Assembly: GCF_036226465.1 (NCBI RefSeq)
Contig: NZ_CP108476.1
Span: forward strand, 4,278,001 to 4,342,000
Source: Kitasatospora sp. NBC_01250
GTDB taxonomy: Bacteria > Actinomycetota > Actinomycetes > Streptomycetales > Streptomycetaceae
Reading direction: 5' to 3'
DNA: 64,000 nt
Of the stretch, positions 60,196 through 64,000 are shown piece by piece. Each line of letters starts with the position of its first letter. Within the stretch, counting starts at the first letter, position 1. The translations under genes and the position numbers were made by a program. Below the pieces are notes generated by a model that saw only the letters and a program-made list of their open reading frames with translations, was not told the origin of the DNA and did not search any database.

Positions 60196-61221
60196 GTGGA
60201 CACCACCGAGAACGCCGACATCGCCAACGGTGCCGAGAACTCCGGGCCGCAGGCCGCGCCGAATCCCGCGCCGAGCGGTAGCCCGATTGTCCCGCAGACA
60301 CCCGAGCAGCCCCCCGAGGCCGCTCCGGTCATCGCGGCGGACGCCGCCGATCAGCCTGCCGAGGCCGGCGCCGGGCACGCCGGCGCACCCCGGACCGTCG
60401 CCGGACCCTCGCCACTCGGCCCGGCCCGCACCGCTGCCTTCTTCGACCTCGACAAGACGATCATCGCCAAGTCGAGCGCGCTGGCCTTCAGCAGGCCCTT
60501 CTACCAAGGCGGCCTGATCAACCGTCGAGCCGTTCTCAAGAGCGCCTATGCCCAGTTCGTCTTCCTGGTCGGCGGCGCGGACCACGACCAGATGGAGAAG
60601 ATGCGGCAGTACCTCTCCGCGCTGACCCGGGGCTGGAACGTCCAGCAGGTCCGCGAGATCGTCGCGGAGACCCTGCACGGCATGATCGACCCGCTCATCT
60701 ACGAGGAGGCGGCGGCCCTGATCGAGCAACACCACGCCGCCGGGCGGGATGTGGTGATCGTCAGCAGCTCCGGGGCCGAAGTGGTCGAGCCGATCGGCAC
60801 CCTGCTCGGCGCCGACCACGTGATCGCCACCCGACTGGCGATCGAGGACGGCTGCTACACGGGCGAGATCGAGTACTACGCGTATGCGGAGAACAAGGCC
60901 GCCGCGATCCGCGAGTTGGCCGGACGCAAGGGCTACAACCTGGCCGACAGCTACGCCTACAGCGACTCGATCACCGACCTGCCGCTACTTGAGGCCGTCG
61001 GCCGCCCCTCCGCCGTCAACCCGGACCGCGGCCTGCGCAAGGAGGCCGCGGCCCGCGAGTGGCCGATCCTGGTCTTCGATCGCCCCATCGAACTGCACCG
61101 CCGGCTGCCCGAGTTCAAGACGCCCAGCCGCGGTGTACTGGCCGCCGTCGCGGTCGGTGCCGCCTGCCTGAGCGCCGGCCTGGTCTGGCAACTCGCCAAG
61201 CGGCAGCGCCCCGTCGCCTGA
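60196..61221 (+). CDS. HAD-IB family phosphatase, membrane-tethered
   Basis: 341 residues from a GTG at 60196. An Ala/Pro/Glu-rich ~75-residue N-terminus precedes the HAD core: motif I FFDLDKTIIAKSSALAF (D84, D86), motif II VVIVSSSGAEVVEP, and motif IV YSDSITDLPLLEAVG. The C-terminus ends in one membrane helix, VLAAVAVGAACLSAGLVWQL. This subfamily (SerB/CicA-like) dephosphorylates small phospho-compounds and is commonly found beside the actinobacterial Tad-like cluster. Confidence 0.9.
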   Translation: MDTTENADIANGAENSGPQAAPNPAPSGSPIVPQTPEQPPEAAPVIAADAADQPAEAGAGHAGAPRTVAGPSPLGPARTAAFFDLDKTIIAKSSALAFSRPFYQGGLINRRAVLKSAYAQFVFLVGGADHDQMEKMRQYLSALTRGWNVQQVREIVAETLHGMIDPLIYEEAAALIEQHHAAGRDVVIVSSSGAEVVEPIGTLLGADHVIATRLAIEDGCYTGEIEYYAYAENKAAAIRELAGRKGYNLADSYAYSDSITDLPLLEAVGRPSAVNPDRGLRKEAAAREWPILVFDRPIELHRRLPEFKTPSRGVLAAVAVGAACLSAGLVWQLAKRQRPVA

Positions 61222-61611
61222 GCGGCGGGTGGTCCGGCCACCGACCGGGCGGGCCGCTCAGCTCATGCCAAATCGGGCAAAGGTAAAGAATTCGCCCTTC
61301 GAGTTCCCTTTGCCCTGATTCCGAGATACAAAGGACTCACGGCCCGCGAGACCCGGAAGGACCCGAAGAGGTCAGACCGACACCGCAGTTCAGGCCCACG
61401 GACCGCGTACAGCCTTCGAGCACCCACGTGCAGCCGACCCGCGATCGGGCCGCCGCACCAGGCGAACGGGCAGGATCCCCGCCTGATGGGCAAATCCGGT
61501 GCACGCATGGTCACCCGAATCGTTGTACCAGCGGCGACATCAGCAGTCGGGATGTCGCCGCAACTCCGTCCGCCGGCCCTGCCTGCCGAAGGCGGTGCCG
61601 CCGGCCTCCGA
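61222..61611. other. Intergenic region between convergent HAD and Fic-like genes
   Basis: 390 bases without a supported gene. A hairpin GGGCAAAGG (61275-61283) / CCTTTGCCC (61307-61315) can act as a shared terminator. The rest shows no clear structure. Confidence 0.5.
61275..61315. terminator. Terminator-like hairpin after the HAD gene
   Basis: Nine-base perfect arms, GGGCAAAGG and CCTTTGCCC, are separated by 23 bases, in a relatively A/T-rich patch 54 bases after the HAD stop codon. Confidence 0.5.
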
Positions 61612-62574
61612 TCAGACCATCCCGCGCTGCATCGCCTCGCAGACCGCCGTGCTCTCCCGGACACCGAGCCGCAACGCCAGGCCGCAGTGCGCGATCCAGC
61701 GCGCCAGCCCCTGCGGCGTACCCGAGACATAGCCGGCCAGCGCCTCGCGGTAGGCGGCCGTGCCCAGCTCGACCAGACCGACCTCAGCCGGGCAGATCGC
61801 CTTGGGGTCAAGGCCTTCGGCAATCAGCACGATGCGCTGGGCGGCCCGGGCGACCAGTCCGTTGTAGTTCGCGAACGGCCGCAGCGCGAGCAGCTCGCCG
61901 TGCACCACGGCCGCGGTCACCAGCGCGGGAGCGCCACCCTGGGCACCCGACGGCCGCGTCGCCAACAGCTGCGCGAGCTGGTCGAGCCTGGCCGCCACCT
62001 CGTCCGCCGGCGGCGCGGGCGGCAGGGCCGCCCCGACCCCCCGCTGGCCCTGATCGGCAGACGGCTCGAACTCTCCGAGCAGCGGATCGCCGGGGGCCGC
62101 CGCCACGCCCTCCACAGGGCTCAGCTCCGACGGGAACAGCTCCTCGGGCGACTCGCCCGCCCGCCGCGGCCGGCCGGCCGCCGCGGTGGCGGCGCCCGGG
62201 CCCGCAGCCGCGCCCGGGTCGCTCGCGGCCAGCAGATGCAGCCGCGCCAGGACCTGCAGCGGCGAGGTCCGCCAGACGCTCAGCAGCTGACCCGCCTCCG
62301 CCGAGATCCGCAGCGCACCACCGACCGTGCGCTCCTCGGCGCCCGCACTGAAGTCGCTGCGCCGCCGGACCTCCTCCAGCGGCCAGTCCGCGCCGGACAG
62401 CGCCGCCGACGCGCGGGCTCCGCGCAGCGCGGCCTCCCCGGTGACCTCGGGCGCACGGCGGCGCATGACGCGGTGGCCGTAGAGCCGGTCGACGGCCTTG
62501 CGGACCTCGGCGACGGACTCGGACACCCCGGGAAGCTCGGCCAGCGGGGCCAGCGGATCAGTTCCAGTGCTCAC
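61612..62574 (-). CDS. Degenerate Fic-fold protein
   Basis: 320 residues from a GTG at 62574. The Fic layout is recognisable: an N-terminal ALRGARASAALSGADWPLEE resembles the entry helix of Fic proteins, and residues ~225-250 read VVHGELLALRPFANYNGLVA. The canonical HPFxxGNGR motif is altered to RPFANYNGL, with the catalytic His replaced by Arg and the final GR lost, so AMP transfer seems unlikely. A ~60-residue Gly/Ala/Pro linker interrupts the domain. Similar proteins are widespread next to the CooC-like gene in streptomycetes; function unknown. Confidence 0.72.
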   Translation of the reverse strand: MSTGTDPLAPLAELPGVSESVAEVRKAVDRLYGHRVMRRRAPEVTGEAALRGARASAALSGADWPLEEVRRRSDFSAGAEERTVGGALRISAEAGQLLSVWRTSPLQVLARLHLLAASDPGAAAGPGAATAAAGRPRRAGESPEELFPSELSPVEGVAAAPGDPLLGEFEPSADQGQRGVGAALPPAPPADEVAARLDQLAQLLATRPSGAQGGAPALVTAAVVHGELLALRPFANYNGLVARAAQRIVLIAEGLDPKAICPAEVGLVELGTAAYREALAGYVSGTPQGLARWIAHCGLALRLGVRESTAVCEAMQRGMV

Positions 62575-62702
62575 CTACCCGAGAGTAACGACCCAGGCAG
62601 TCCGGGCCGCACAGCAACCCCGTCATCACCCGTTCGAGGCAATCCGCACTTCCCTCCGGCGCGGTGGACCAAACCACGATTACTATGACCGCTATCGGAG
62701 AC

Positions 62703-62715
62703 GATAACGATTATC
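62703..62715. promoter_or_regulatory. Fur-family-like operator upstream of the CooC-like gene
   Basis: GATAA-CGA-TTATC forms an inverted repeat in an A/T-rich patch 55 bases before the start codon. The shape resembles 7-1-7 sites bound by Zur, Nur or Fur proteins in streptomycetes. Which metal regulator, if any, binds is unknown. Confidence 0.4.
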
Positions 62716-62770
62716 AACAAGTCCGCCGGGGCCCACGCGACGGTCGACGGCGCGAGAGCCGGGAGTCCAG

Positions 62771-63823
62771 ATGAAGATCGCCTTCGTCGGCAAGGGCGGC
62801 AGCGGCAAGACCACGCTGTCGGCCCTGTTCATCCGTCATCTAGCCGCCGCAGGACGTCCGGTGATCGCGGTGGATGCGGACATCAACCAACACCTCGGCC
62901 CCGCACTCGGGCTGACCGACGACCAGGCCGCCGAGCTGCCCGCCCTCGGCGCCCAGCTGCCGGCCATCAAGGAGTACCTGCGCGGCAGCAACCCCCGGAT
63001 CGGCTCCGCAGCCGAGATGATCAAGACCACGCCGCCCGGCCGGGGCTCCCGACTGCTGCGCATCGTCGAGGAGAATCCGGTGTACGCCGGCTGCGCCCGC
63101 CCGGTGGCGCTGGACGAGGGTTCGGTGCGCCTGTTGGTCACCGGCGCCTTCACCGAGGAGGACCTCGGGGTCGCCTGCTACCACTCCAAGGTCGGTGCGG
63201 TGGAGCTACTGCTCAACCACCTGCTGGACGGCCCGGACGAGTACCTGGTCACCGACATGACCGCGGGCTCGGACTCCTTCGCCTCGGGACTCTTCACCCG
63301 GTTCGACCTCACCTTCCTGGTGGCCGAACCGACCCGCAAGGGAGTCTCGGTCTACCGCCAGTACAAGGAGTACGCGCGGGACTTCGACGTACACCTGCGC
63401 GTGGTGGGCAACAAGGTCCAGGGCCCGGACGACCTGGACTTCCTGCGCCGGGAGGTGGGCGAGGACCTGGTGGCGACCTTCGGGCACTCGGAGTGGGTGC
63501 GCCGCCTGGAGCAGGGGGCCGAACCCCCGCTCAGCTCCCTGGAGACGGAGAACCGGGCCGTCCTGGAACTGCTGCGCACCGAGGCGGACGGGGCCTTCCC
63601 GCTCCGGGACCCGCGGCGGTACACCGCGCAGGCCGTCCACTTCCACCTGCGTAACGCGGAGAGTTGGGGCAACGCCAAGGCGGGCGTGGATCTGGCGACT
63701 CAGGTCGACCCGTCCTTCGTCCTGGGCTCGGCCGCCGCGCCGCACCCCGGGACCGAAGAACGCCTGCCCGACCAGGCATCGGCCGCGCAGGACGCCGCCG
63801 ACCCGGCCGGTGCCACCGTCTGA
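62771..63823 (+). CDS. CooC-like nickel/metal-insertion P-loop ATPase
   Basis: 350 residues. The deviant Walker A GKGGSGKTTLSALFIRHL lies at residues 7-24, followed by IAVDADINQHLGPALGL (A' motif) and YLVTDMTAGSDSFASGL (Walker B region). The central CYHSKVGAVELLL is conserved in the group. CooC and related MinD-type ATPases insert metals into CO dehydrogenase or other enzymes; here no CODH gene is visible, so the client is unknown. GGGAG lies six bases before the ATG. The Ala/Asp-rich C-terminal ~35 residues are disordered. Confidence 0.82.
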   Translation: MKIAFVGKGGSGKTTLSALFIRHLAAAGRPVIAVDADINQHLGPALGLTDDQAAELPALGAQLPAIKEYLRGSNPRIGSAAEMIKTTPPGRGSRLLRIVEENPVYAGCARPVALDEGSVRLLVTGAFTEEDLGVACYHSKVGAVELLLNHLLDGPDEYLVTDMTAGSDSFASGLFTRFDLTFLVAEPTRKGVSVYRQYKEYARDFDVHLRVVGNKVQGPDDLDFLRREVGEDLVATFGHSEWVRRLEQGAEPPLSSLETENRAVLELLRTEADGAFPLRDPRRYTAQAVHFHLRNAESWGNAKAGVDLATQVDPSFVLGSAAAPHPGTEERLPDQASAAQDAADPAGATV

Positions 63824-63865
63824 CACGGCACCCGGCCACCCCACCCGCCTCGCCCCGGGGCGCCA

Positions 63866-63922
63866 GACGGCGGGGCCGACGGTACGCACCCGCACCGGGC
63901 GCGTAGCGCCGGCCCCGCCGTC
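63866..63922 (+). terminator. Terminator hairpin after the CooC-like gene
   Basis: GACGGCGGGGCCG at 63866-63878 pairs perfectly with CGGCCCCGCCGTC at 63910-63922 across a 31-base loop, starting 43 bases after the stop codon. Confidence 0.65.
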
Positions 63923-64000
63923 CATGCGTCAGCACGACCGCCGCAGGCCACTCTCAGGGGTGAATATCGCCCCGAGGACTCCCGCACACTCTTACGCTAT

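Overview
The window is high-GC actinobacterial DNA, most likely from Streptomycetaceae (Streptomyces or Kitasatospora type). The evidence is a bldG / anti-sigma pair, a long fused dTMP kinase, topA, a proton-pumping pyrophosphatase, and a Tad-like pilus/secretion cluster beside an MrfA-like helicase. It splits at a tRNA-Thr(CGU) gene at 30312-30385. To the left is accessory DNA that looks like an integrated mobile island. To the right is conserved chromosomal core.

Left part (1-30311). It begins with a partial Mrr-like nuclease gene. Next, all on the minus strand, is a complete CBASS operon: CD-NTase, HORMA protein, TRIP13-like AAA+ ATPase, and a Cap4-like nuclease-SAVED effector. A type I restriction-modification operon (hsdM-hsdS-hsdR) follows, with a strong terminator hairpin between it and CBASS. 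From 10681 to 18194 is a poorly understood cluster. Its minus-strand arm encodes a divergent nucleoside diphosphate kinase, a small helical protein, a CYTH-fold protein, an HD phosphohydrolase, an unrecognised 455-residue protein, two SAM methyltransferases and an RsbW-like ATPase. A divergent plus-strand pair encodes Nudix proteins. Then comes a large orphan protein joining an HsdM-like methyltransferase core (motif IV reads HPPF instead of NPPF) to a specificity-like region and a C-terminal region with an RNxxxH motif typical of HEPN ribonucleases. The last block (21.8-30.2 kb) is the mobility module: relaxase, MobC-like protein, DUF2637 membrane protein, iteron-like repeats, DUF3631 replication ATPase, excisionase-like protein, XRE regulator and tyrosine integrase. 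It abuts the 3' end of the tRNA. No FtsK/TraB-type translocase is visible, so the element looks mobilizable rather than self-transmissible. Its left end was not found and probably lies outside the window.

Right part (30386-64000). In order: GNAT acetyltransferase with divergent TetR regulator; secreted tripeptidyl-peptidase-like lipoprotein; membrane-anchored esterase-like protein; DNA polymerase III delta' subunit; dTMP kinase with a membrane-transporter-like N-terminus; topA; DUF3592 protein; two lipoproteins; a methyltransferase; hppA; an RsbW-like kinase and bldG; an MrfA-like helicase; the Tad-like operon (CpaE-like ATPase, TadA, TadB, TadC, DUF4244 peptide, two TadE-like proteins); a HAD-IB phosphatase; a degenerate Fic-like protein; and a CooC-like ATPase.

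The left part thus combines at least three anti-invader systems (Mrr-like nuclease, CBASS, type I RM), two uncharacterised candidates (the nucleotide/methyltransferase cluster and the methyltransferase-HEPN protein), and the machinery to move them. Everything here comes from reading sequence and translations by eye; no similarity search was run.
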